Positions 51,624 through 58,722 of a stretch of 64,000 bases of DNA are shown in pieces. The stretch spans positions 92,884-156,883 of the forward strand of contig PDTE01000025.1 in assembly GCA_002747135.1 (NCBI GenBank), read 5' to 3'. Both the position numbers and the translations under genes were made by a program. Each line of letters begins with the position of its first letter. The stretch's first letter is position 1. The notes below the pieces were generated by a model that worked only from the letters and a program-made list of their open reading frames with translations, had not been told where the DNA came from and did no database searches. Source of the DNA: Desulfobulbus propionicus (GTDB lineage: Bacteria > Desulfobacterota > Desulfobulbia > Desulfobulbales > Desulfobulbaceae).

Positions 51624-52889
51624 CTACTGCCGTACCTCACCCTGTCCCATAACAACAAATTTTTGTGTCGTCAGTTCGTTAAGCCCCATCGGGCCGTAAG
51701 CGTGGAGTTTAGTCGTTGAAATACCTATTTCAGCACCCAAACCAAACTGTCCGCCGTCATTGAAACGGGTTGATGCGTTCACCATAACCGCAGAGGCATC
51801 GACCTCACGCAGGAACTGCTGGCTGCGCTCGAAGGAGTCTGTAATAATTGTTTCTGTATGCCGAGAACCGTACCTGGCAATATAATCCATCGCCTCATCC
51901 ATACCAGAAACTACCTTCATGACCAGAGTAAGTGCCAAAAATTCCGTCCCCCAGTCACTGTCAGCTGCTGCCTGCACCCCTTTACCTAACCGACAGGTCT
52001 CGGTACAACCGAGCACCTTGACCTTTTCCTTCATCAGGGCACCAGTAAGTTCAGGAATAATTGCCGCCGCACAATCCTTGTGGACAAGCACCCCCTCAAC
52101 CGCATTGCAGACCCCTGGTCGCTGAGCCTTGCCGTTGATGACGATATCCACCGCCATGTCCTGCTGAGCATATTTGTCTATATACACATGGCAAACGCCC
52201 TTATAATGTTTCAGCACAGGAATCATTGATTTTCTGGTAACCGCACGAATAAGCCCCTCTCCTCCACGAGGTATCACCAAATCAATACACTCCTCCTGCT
52301 GAAGCAGTACATCCACGGCCTGACGGTCTGTAAACGGCACAACCTGCACGATGGCCGGATCAACATCTGAGCGGGACAACGCTTCCTGCATAATTTCTGC
52401 CAGGGCAAGGTTGGAATGAATTGCCTCGGAACCGCCACGTAAAAGAACCACATTACCTGCCTTCAGACATAATACAGCAGCGTCAATGGTCACGTTTGGG
52501 CGGGACTCATAGATCATGCAGACCACTCCAAGCGGCACACGCATTCGGCCAACATAAATCCCGCTTGGACGTTGCCGCATCTTTGCAACTTCACCAACAG
52601 GATCATCAAGGGCTATTATCTCCTGCACTCCCTTGATCATGCTGTTGATGACATCATCGGTAAGCTGCAATCGATTGAGCATGGCCGGAGCAATACCTTT
52701 TGCATCTGCAGCTGTCATATCTTTTGCATTTTCAGCAAGAAGGTATTCTTTTTTTGCGGCAAGTCCTGCGGCTATATCTGCCAATATCTGATTCTTGACT
52801 GCAGTTGAGACAGAAGCCATTTTTCGCGCTGCCGCACGCGCTCTCTGCGCCATCTCCTGTACAGCGGTTTCAAGCTGTAAACTATCCAT
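51624..52889 (-). CDS. proA: Glutamate-5-semialdehyde dehydrogenase (gamma-glutamyl phosphate reductase)
   Basis: It is the second enzyme of proline synthesis. I start at MDSLQLE, with AGGAGG 5 nt upstream (421 residues); codons before it are partly repeat. Motifs include VGRMRVPLGVVCMIYESRPNV near 125-145, KAGNVVLLRGGSEAI, IPRGGEGLIRAV, QRPGVCNAVEG with the catalytic Cys, and the C-terminal VNASTRFNDGGQFGLGAEIG. proB lies upstream on the same strand. Before a family B insertion the two overlapped. Confidence 0.96.
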   Translation of the reverse strand: MDSLQLETAVQEMAQRARAAARKMASVSTAVKNQILADIAAGLAAKKEYLLAENAKDMTAADAKGIAPAMLNRLQLTDDVINSMIKGVQEIIALDDPVGEVAKMRQRPSGIYVGRMRVPLGVVCMIYESRPNVTIDAAVLCLKAGNVVLLRGGSEAIHSNLALAEIMQEALSRSDVDPAIVQVVPFTDRQAVDVLLQQEECIDLVIPRGGEGLIRAVTRKSMIPVLKHYKGVCHVYIDKYAQQDMAVDIVINGKAQRPGVCNAVEGVLVHKDCAAAIIPELTGALMKEKVKVLGCTETCRLGKGVQAAADSDWGTEFLALTLVMKVVSGMDEAMDYIARYGSRHTETIITDSFERSQQFLREVDASAVMVNASTRFNDGGQFGLGAEIGISTTKLHAYGPMGLNELTTQKFVVMGQGEVRQ

Positions 52890-52920
52890 ACTGCCTCCTG
52901 GTTTGTTCATTAATCTGGGA

Positions 52921-53104
52921 GTAATCAATCACGGGATCTGTCCTTTAAGTGTTTCTCTCTGGTTCTGACGTATACCTGGTCACAGGTGCTGCAAGTTTGG
53001 ACAAGCACCATTTCCAGCAGGGAAGCAAACGAAGTGAGACTCCGTGTACAAGAGTATGCGGGCAATGGTGATCGGGCAAGGATGAAATGCCCGTGACCAG
53101 TTAC
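52921..53104 (-). mobile_element. Family B element, 184 bp, 7/8 target duplication
   Basis: GTAATCAATCACGGGATC at the left, TATACCTGGTCACAGGTGC inside, ATGCCCGTGACCAGTTAC at the right. Flanks ATCTGGGA (52913-52920) and ATCCGGGA (53105-53112) differ at one base. It separates proB from proA and ends the proB frame. Confidence 0.85.
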
Positions 53105-54282
53105 ATCCGGGAAGCCTGTGATCTGTTGCCAAGAACCAGGTTATCACGATGTATCACTTCGTCGCAATCCTTATGTCCCAGCGCAGAGGCAATCTCCGAA
53201 CTCTTCAGCCCCATGATCCTGATAATATCGCCGGAACAATAATTGGTCAGCCCTGAAGCAATGACCTGCCCCCTGGAATCCACGCATTGCACAGGCGCCC
53301 CAACATCGAATTCACCCTGTACATTCAATATCCCTGATGGCAGCAGACTTTTCCCGTGCATGACCAGTGCCCGGCTGGCGCCGTCATCAAGGATCAACGT
53401 TCCTTCCGGGCGAAGCACGTAAGCTATCCAGTGTTTACGCCGAGTTATCCTTTCCCGGGCCGGCAGAAAAAAAGTACCGATAGTCGCACCGCTGAACAAC
53501 TCCTGAAGAATATTTTTGTTTCTCCCCGGCCCGATAAAAGAGCTGCCACCGCTCAGGGCTACCATTTTCGCAGCATGTATTTTGGCAAGCATTCCGCCGG
53601 TACCAAGAGAACTGGTTGAGTGACTGGCCATCTGTTCAATCTCTTCTGTAATTTCCAGCACAGTATAAACAGGCCTTGCCGTTGCGTCCATGCCGGGATT
53701 GGCAGTAAACAACCCGTCCACATCACTTAAGATGATGAGCATGTCCGCACCGATCATATTCGTTATAAGCGCAGCCAGTGTATCGTTGTCACTGAAACGA
53801 AGCTCCTCCCGGCTCACCGTATCATTTTCATTGATAACGGGCACCACCCCGAAATCAAACAGGGTGAGAATGGTATTGCGGACATTAAGATATCGCTTGC
53901 GATGTGATACATCATCATGGGTCAGCAGAATTTGCGCCACTTTTTGATTATATGGAGAAAAGGCCTGTTCATAGGCCTGCATCAACAACCCTTGTCCGGT
54001 TGCGGCCAAAGCCTGCTTGAGTCTCAGCTCTTCATGGTCCTTTCTGGCCACACCCAGAGTCTGACGCCCTGCTGCGACGGCACCGGAACTGACCAGAATT
54101 ACCTCCCGGCCACTTTCCCGCAAAAAAGATATTTGCCTGGCCAGGGCCTCAATTACCTCTTTGTTCAAACCGGTTTCCCGTGTCAACACTGCGCTGCCGA
54201 CCTTGATAATCACCCTTCTGGCCCGGTCAAAAAGAGTCTGGCGCAGATACAGCCCCTCTTCCCTGTCAATCTGCAGCGTCAT
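53101..54282 (-). CDS. proB: Glutamate 5-kinase
   Basis: It phosphorylates glutamate as the first, feedback-controlled step to proline. The kinase domain (about 20-260) shows VIIKVGSAVLT, LVSSGAVAAGRQTLG, PVINENDTVS, LIILSDVDGLFTANP and SLGTGGMLAKIHAAKMV. A C-terminal PUA domain (about 285-380) is present. It starts inside obgE (17-nt overlap) with AAGGA two bases before the ATG. The last codons are altered by a family B element: the present end is SRM; without it the frame would run about ten codons further and stop just inside the proA start. Confidence 0.95.
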   Translation of the reverse strand: MTLQIDREEGLYLRQTLFDRARRVIIKVGSAVLTRETGLNKEVIEALARQISFLRESGREVILVSSGAVAAGRQTLGVARKDHEELRLKQALAATGQGLLMQAYEQAFSPYNQKVAQILLTHDDVSHRKRYLNVRNTILTLFDFGVVPVINENDTVSREELRFSDNDTLAALITNMIGADMLIILSDVDGLFTANPGMDATARPVYTVLEITEEIEQMASHSTSSLGTGGMLAKIHAAKMVALSGGSSFIGPGRNKNILQELFSGATIGTFFLPARERITRRKHWIAYVLRPEGTLILDDGASRALVMHGKSLLPSGILNVQGEFDVGAPVQCVDSRGQVIASGLTNYCSGDIIRIMGLKSSEIASALGHKDCDEVIHRDNLVLGNRSQASRM

Positions 54283-55291
54283 GTTCCTTCACCTGGCGAA
54301 AATTTTCCAGCAGTTCCCCAAGCCTGTCTTTCAGCTCCTTCAGTCCTTCTCCAGTAAGAGCTGAGAGTGGAATGACATCAAGGGAGCACTCAGCAAAAGA
54401 CTGCTTCATCCTGGACATATCCCGGGCAGAGACAAGATCGCTTTTATTGAGCACAACAATCTGTTGCCGACCAGGCAGTTTCTGATCATAGGCACCCAGC
54501 TCCTCCATGATGGTCTTGTAGCTGGAGATGGGATCACGCGCATCTGTTGAAGCGTCAAGCACATGGACAAGGATGCTGGTACGCTCTATATGACGTAAAA
54601 ACTGATGGCCAAGGCCAACCCCCTGATGCGCTCCTTCAATCAGGCCGGGAATGTCGGCAATAATACATGATTCTGTCCAGGGAAAATGAAGAACACCAAG
54701 TTGCGGTTCAAGCGTAGTGAAAGGATATGGGGCAATCTTCGGGTTAGCGGCAGACAAGCGGGAGAGCAGGGTCGATTTTCCTGCGTTGGGAAGACCTATC
54801 AGCCCGACATCAGCGATGAGTTTGAGTTCTATGCGCAGCCATCTTTCTTCGCCTAATTTACCGGAAGTCGCTTTTCTCGGCGCCCTGTTGGTTGACGAGG
54901 CAAACCGGGTATTACCGTACCCCCCTTTGCCGCCCTGTGCGACCAGATATGTTTCCCCGTCATGTTGTAAATCGGCAAGCACCTCTTCTGTTTCATCATC
55001 TTTTATCACAGAGCCTGCAGGAACCCTTACCACACAATCCTTGCCCCTTCTGCCATGCTTATCCTTTCCCTGGCCATTTCCTCCTCTTTCGGCCTTGAAA
55101 TGCGATCTGTACCTGAAATCAAGCAATGAATGCAGCTGCGCATCAACCATCAGATAGACATTACCTCCCCTGCCGCCGTCGCCTCCATTTGGTCCACCCT
55201 TGGGAACAAATCGCTCCCGACGAAAGCTGATACAGCCATCACCGCCATCACCACCCTTTATATACAACCTGGCTTCGTCTACGAATCCCAT
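54266..55291 (-). CDS. obgE: Obg family GTPase
   Basis: An essential GTPase linked to 50S subunit assembly and stress control. The 341 residues show the glycine-rich Obg fold (GGDGGDGCISFRRERF, GPNGGDGGRGGNVYL, GGKGGYGNTRFASS) over about 1-158, then the G domain: G1 GLPNAGKSTLL near 165, G3 DIPGLIEGAHQGVGLG, G4 NKSD near 282. No extra C-terminal domain is present. In most bacteria it directly follows rpmA; here about 740 bp of repeats lie between. Confidence 0.96.
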   Translation of the reverse strand: MGFVDEARLYIKGGDGGDGCISFRRERFVPKGGPNGGDGGRGGNVYLMVDAQLHSLLDFRYRSHFKAERGGNGQGKDKHGRRGKDCVVRVPAGSVIKDDETEEVLADLQHDGETYLVAQGGKGGYGNTRFASSTNRAPRKATSGKLGEERWLRIELKLIADVGLIGLPNAGKSTLLSRLSAANPKIAPYPFTTLEPQLGVLHFPWTESCIIADIPGLIEGAHQGVGLGHQFLRHIERTSILVHVLDASTDARDPISSYKTIMEELGAYDQKLPGRQQIVVLNKSDLVSARDMSRMKQSFAECSLDVIPLSALTGEGLKELKDRLGELLENFRQVKEHDAAD

Positions 55292-55384
55292 GGCACCCGA
55301 TCAGCAGAACCGGCTGGCAAAAGACGCAAAGAGAAGCGGCGCATCTTTTGCCAGTCCGGGTTTATGCGTTTGTTAGCTTTTTTG

Positions 55385-55542
55385 GTAACTACTCACAGGG
55401 CAAGTATCACCCCGGTTTCACTTGCTTTACGCCTGTAACTGCTTTCAGGTTATCCAGATTCGGGCAGGCGCGACTGGCAGCTATAGCCTTTCTGTGCGGC
55501 AGGTCGAGATCACCCGAAGATGGGTGAGCTGAAAGCAGTTAC
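55385..55542 (-). repeat. Family A2 element, 158 bp
   Basis: GTAACTACTCACAGGGC at the left, GCCTGTAACTGCTTTCAGG inside, GAGCTGAAAGCAGTTAC at the right. No matching flanks. It is the first of three repeats separating obgE from rpmA. Confidence 0.78.
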
Positions 55543-55648
55543 AAAAAAACTCGGCTCATCAATACGACTGTTCATCGATTATTGAGGCCGAGTCCTAAAA
55601 GAATCAGTATGCAAGCTACCTTAGCCTAAACTTCATACCTGATCACGG

Positions 55649-55795
55649 GTAACTATTCAAGGGGTTTGCCCCGCCTTGCTTGCCTTAGGTCTGCAATTGC
55701 TTTCAGCACGCCCGGATCCGGGCAGGCACGACTGGCAGCTGCCCCCTCTCTGCGGTCAATCGTGACCGGCTGGAGAGGGGCATAAGAGCAAGTAC
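55649..55795 (-). repeat. Family A2 element, degenerate
   Basis: GTAACTATTCAAGGGG, GCACGACTGGCAGCTGCCCC and GCATAAGAGCAAGTAC are recognisable; the rest is diverged. A family B end fragment (CTGATCACGGG) precedes it. Confidence 0.6.
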
Positions 55796-55814
55796 GTACA
55801 CGGAATCTCACCTA

Positions 55815-55976
55815 GTGTCATGTCAACGATGAAATGTCCGTATATTGCGCCGGATTTTTCTTGTCCTTATGCAGCCTTGTCCTGTGTTGCATAGTAGGGC
55901 TATGTGACACAGGGCAAGGTTGCATAAGGGCTGAAAAAGACAAGCAGGATACGACAGAGCAGCGTTGACAGGACAC
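55815..55976 (-). repeat. Family 6 element, 162 bp
   Basis: GTGTCATGTCAACGATG at one end and AGCGTTGACAGGACAC at the other. It matches the reverse complement of the copy at 31045 at identical length and with the same internal palindrome (TTATGCAGCCTTG; CAAGGTTGCATAAG). Confidence 0.8.
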
Positions 55977-55982
55977 TAGTGT

Positions 55983-56031
55983 CCTGCTCGAAAGAGTGTC
56001 TGTACAAGGCTGTTGCACCTGTGAGAAATTA
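55983..56031 (+). repeat. Family B right-end fragment
   Basis: CTGCTCGAAAGAGTGTCTG, TGTTGCACCTGTGAGAAATTAC. It abuts the rpmA stop codon. Confidence 0.6.
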
Positions 56032-56035
56032 CACA

Positions 56036-56290
56036 TTATTCAGGATAAACAGAAACACGTTTTTTCTTTTTCCCGAATTCTTCGTATTGAACGGTTCCAT
56101 CCACTTTGGCAAAAAGGGTATAGTCTCGTCCACATCCGACATTCTCGCCAGGGTGAATCCTGGTTCCAAGCTGCCTTACCAATATATTTCCTGCCCGAAC
56201 CGTCTGGCCGCCAAAACGTTTCACGCCGCGTCTTTGTCCGGCACTGTCACGGCCGTTCCGAGAGCTTCCACCTGCTTTTTTATGTGCCAT
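56036..56290 (-). CDS. rpmA: 50S ribosomal protein L27
   Basis: 84 residues with the canonical N-terminus [16 protein letters not shown], which reaches the peptidyl-transferase centre, and [24 protein letters not shown] stands 8 nt before the ATG. It lies 24 bp after rplU in the same transcript. Its 3' side ends in repeats where obgE would normally follow. Confidence 0.98.
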   Translation of the reverse strand: MAHKKAGGSSRNGRDSAGQRRGVKRFGGQTVRAGNILVRQLGTRIHPGENVGCGRDYTLFAKVDGTVQYEEFGKKKKRVSVYPE

Positions 56291-56314
56291 GATCTCTACT
56301 CCGTTATTTCTCTG

Positions 56315-56626
56315 TCAAGCTGTAATTGTTTCTATGGTCAGTGTAGTATAGGGCTGTCGATGTCCCTTCTTGACACTATATCCCTGACGTCTTTTCTTTT
56401 TGAAAACAATAACCTTTTTATGGCGGCCCTGCTCTGCGATTTTTGCAACCACCCTGGCACCATCGACTACTGGCTGCCCTACCTTTATGGTTTCACCATC
56501 AACCACCATCAGGACGTCGTCAAGCTCGACAGTGTCTCCTGGCTCGCCTTCAAGTTTTTCCACCCGGAGTGTTTCACCGACCTCAACCTGATATTGTTTA
56601 CCGCCGGATCGAATTATCGCGTACAT
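56315..56626 (-). CDS. rplU: 50S ribosomal protein L21
   Basis: 103 residues: MYAIIRSGGKQYQVEVGETL at the start and FKKKRRQGYSVKKGHRQPYT at the end, the standard L21 signature. GGAG stands 7 nt before the ATG. First gene of the ribosomal-protein / Obg / proline / NAD series, preceded by a plausible sigma-70 promoter. Confidence 0.98.
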   Translation of the reverse strand: MYAIIRSGGKQYQVEVGETLRVEKLEGEPGDTVELDDVLMVVDGETIKVGQPVVDGARVVAKIAEQGRHKKVIVFKKKRRQGYSVKKGHRQPYTTLTIETITA

Positions 56627-56676
56627 GTGTTATCTCCCCATTCACTTCAATTAAATATAAATAGTGAAACGTAAAA

Positions 56677-56705
56677 ATTAACCACATAAAACTATTATTT
56701 GTCAA
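56677..56705 (-). promoter_or_regulatory. Probable sigma-70 promoter of rplU-rpmA
   Basis: A perfect -35 TTGACA (56700-56705) and a -10 GTTAAT (56677-56682, four of six matches) are separated by 17 nt, about 50 bp ahead of the rplU start. Confidence 0.55.
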
Positions 56706-56778
56706 CAGCTATATAATCTTTTCCTGTTTTTTTATCAGAAAAAGGCCCGGTTGCCTGCTCAGAAGAACATTTTTTTTA

Positions 56779-56806
56779 TTGGCAAAAAAAAAAAAATGTA
56801 TATGGT
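56779..56806 (+). promoter_or_regulatory. Probable rubredoxin promoter
   Basis: TTGGCA (56779-56784), a 16-nt spacer made mostly of A, and TATGGT (56801-56806). The A-tract spacer may bend the DNA. Confidence 0.45.
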
Positions 56807-56820
56807 GTAGCAAACAGTGA

Positions 56821-56832
56821 TGACACTTGTCA
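56821..56832. promoter_or_regulatory. Candidate operator palindrome ahead of rubredoxin
   Basis: TGACA-CT-TGTCA is a perfect palindrome about 15 bp downstream of the putative -10 box, a position where a repressor would block transcription. The regulator is unknown. Confidence 0.35.
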
Positions 56833-56868
56833 CTTTCTATAAACCACATATCATGTTAGGAGGCAAGC

Positions 56869-57027
56869 ATGAAAAAAATGGAGTGTCCCTGCGGCTATAT
56901 CTATGATCCTGAAGAAGGTGATCCAGACAACAATATTCCGGAAAAGACCGCTTTCGAAGATCTTCCCGAAGACTGGGTATGCCCCGTATGTGGAGCGGAA
57001 AAAGAATACTTTTTTCCTGCCGACTGA
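56869..57027 (+). CDS. Rubredoxin with a CxC first knuckle
   Basis: A 52-residue iron protein that carries single electrons, usually in oxygen or superoxide defence or other redox reactions of anaerobes. The ATG follows AGGAGG at 5 nt. The second knuckle is normal (WVCPVCGAE), with the conserved [20 protein letters not shown] between. The first knuckle reads [10 protein letters not shown], so its two cysteines are separated by one residue (C6, C8) instead of two. That spacing departs from the textbook CxxC; similar CPCG forms may occur in this phylum. It is monocistronic, with its own promoter-like sequence. Confidence 0.92.
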   Translation: MKKMECPCGYIYDPEEGDPDNNIPEKTAFEDLPEDWVCPVCGAEKEYFFPAD

Positions 57028-57464
57028 TTGAAACGTTTTCGCCTGTGTACATATTTCATGCAGGATGAAAAGCAGGCAATACACTATACGGGCATCCTGA
57101 ATACTCAGCCCGGATTTGGGCAAACGCGATTGGCAGCTATGGTCTTTCCCTGCAGCCAGGCGTGATCGCCCGAAGACGGATGGAACAAGGGCAACTCTGG
57201 CAAAACGCGTTATTAATGCGCTGAAAGTTAAAACATACTTTGCGCCGATGATGGTCCCCATCCCCGGTGCTGAGTGACTGATGGTTTCCGGCCTGGTGGC
57301 CGCTGCCGGCTTCAGCCGCCGGAAACGTCGTTGAAAATCTCCAGATTTTTTAGCCGCCGCCAGGGTAAGAGGGGCTGACCGGGGAGCAGGCCGAGGGCAG
57401 GTGCCTCCCCGGATTGTACTTGCTTCAAAGCTGTTGTGTCTGTGATGAGTTACATCATATACCT
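57028..57464. other. Spacer with an A2 fragment, no gene
   Basis: A worn A2 core (GGGCAAACGCGATTGGCAGC, GCGTGATCGCCCGAAG) lies at about 57104-57190. The remaining sequence (ACTGATGGTTTCCGGCCTGG and a GC-rich CCGGAAACG / CCGCCGCC stretch) contains nothing that I recognise. Confidence 0.4.
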
Positions 57465-58382
57465 TCACGGCCTTATTTCAACGGGAGTTCCGTCAGAAAC
57501 CAGGCGGGAGATTTCCTCGATTTCCCTGTTCGTAACTGCAACACAGCCCTCTGTCCAGTCAGCCAGCAGGTGAGCACTGCCGACCTGGCCGTTACCGTTT
57601 TTCAGGCCATGGATCATGATATCTCCTCCAGGATCAACCCCAAGCTCTTTGGCCCGCTTTTTGTCCAGTTCATTAGGATAGGAAAGGCGGAGTGAAAAAT
57701 GAAAGGTACTCTGCCTGTTTCTCGACTCAATGAAATAGAATCCTTCCGGAGTCTTGCCGTCACCTTGTTTTTCTTTAGGCCCCACCGGGTTTTTTCCCAG
57801 CGCGATTCGATAGCTCTTGAACCTGTGCCCTCCGGAAAGAAGGGTAAGCCGCCTCAGGCCCTTCTCGATGAGCACCTTGTCAATTCCCGGAAACCCCGCG
57901 ATCTCGCCGTTATTCCAGTTTACAGCGTCAATAATCTGCTGCAGATACGCAAGATGGGCTCCTAGCTCCTGCATGTCTTTATGGCAGGCATCAAGCTGTT
58001 TTCCCTGTTGGGCAATCAGGGCGTCCTTTAGCTGGACGTTCTTTATTTGAAAAAGAAGTAACTGACTGTTCCTGCGATATTCACTTTCCGGGAAGGTATC
58101 GATTAACCGCTGAAAACATGCCTGTGCCTTCCGGTATTTTTTTTGCCTGTTTTGGGGATGGCTGTAGAGGATACCCATTTCATACAGCATCCGATCCGAA
58201 GGAACTGCTCCCTGCCTGAGCAATTCTTCGTAGTCCTGAAGAGCTGTTTCAAAACGCTGCCCTTCTTCCTGTTTATCCGTTACAGAAGACAAAGAGGCAG
58301 AGGTGTTGCTGGCAGGACGAGTACAGGCAGTAAAACAAAAGGCTATTATAATAGCGACATACAATACCCCCGCTCTGCTCAT
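57465..58382 (-). CDS. L,D-transpeptidase lipoprotein (YkuD domain)
   Basis: 305 residues. The signal region ends in AFCFTAC, with a possible lipidated Cys near residue 20. A helical, TPR-like middle (about 35-130, LQDYEELLRQGAVPSDRML) precedes a coiled coil and the YkuD domain (about 170-300): KTPEGFYFIESRN, DIMIHGLKNGNG and the catalytic Cys in TEGCVAV (most relatives have SHGC). It forms 3-3 crosslinks or attaches proteins to peptidoglycan. Third gene of a three-gene minus-strand set, 11 bp after the small lipoprotein gene. Confidence 0.88.
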   Translation of the reverse strand: MSRAGVLYVAIIIAFCFTACTRPASNTSASLSSVTDKQEEGQRFETALQDYEELLRQGAVPSDRMLYEMGILYSHPQNRQKKYRKAQACFQRLIDTFPESEYRRNSQLLLFQIKNVQLKDALIAQQGKQLDACHKDMQELGAHLAYLQQIIDAVNWNNGEIAGFPGIDKVLIEKGLRRLTLLSGGHRFKSYRIALGKNPVGPKEKQGDGKTPEGFYFIESRNRQSTFHFSLRLSYPNELDKKRAKELGVDPGGDIMIHGLKNGNGQVGSAHLLADWTEGCVAVTNREIEEISRLVSDGTPVEIRP

Positions 58383-58393
58383 TCTTTTGTCTG

Positions 58394-58696
58394 TTATTTT
58401 TTCATTGATTTTTTAAACGCTGCATCTGCCTCTTTCATCTTTTCCTCGGCAATGCGCTCTCTTTCAAGTGCCCGCTGCTCGGCTGCTTCAGCTCTTGCAA
58501 CAGCCTCATTAACCTTTAACAGGGCTTGATCGGCAGACGCTTTGGCCTGTTGCGCTTCTATTGCAGCCTGATCCGCTTTTGCGCCGATCTCCATATTTCT
58601 GGTCTGCACAGACTCAAGTTCACTTTTTGAGGCACAGCCTCCCGCTAATACAGCAGATACAAGGGCCAGGGAAACAAACCATAGTTGTTTTTTCAT
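58394..58696 (-). CDS. Small Lpp-like lipoprotein with C-terminal lysines
   Basis: 100 residues. I start at MKKQLWF because GGAG stands 5 nt upstream. A lipoprotein signal ends in LAGGC (Cys 21). The mature part is an uninterrupted Ala/Glu/Lys-rich helix with heptad character (ADQAAIEAQQAKASADQALL) ending in FKKSMKK. Length, lipid anchor, single coiled coil and terminal Lys recall Braun lipoprotein, which L,D-transpeptidases link to peptidoglycan through the last Lys. It lies between two L,D-transpeptidase genes. Homology to E. coli Lpp by sequence is not evident; the role is inferred. Confidence 0.8.
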   Translation of the reverse strand: MKKQLWFVSLALVSAVLAGGCASKSELESVQTRNMEIGAKADQAAIEAQQAKASADQALLKVNEAVARAEAAEQRALERERIAEEKMKEADAAFKKSMKK

Positions 58697-58722
58697 TTTT
58701 TCTCCTTTGTTTCTTTTATTAT

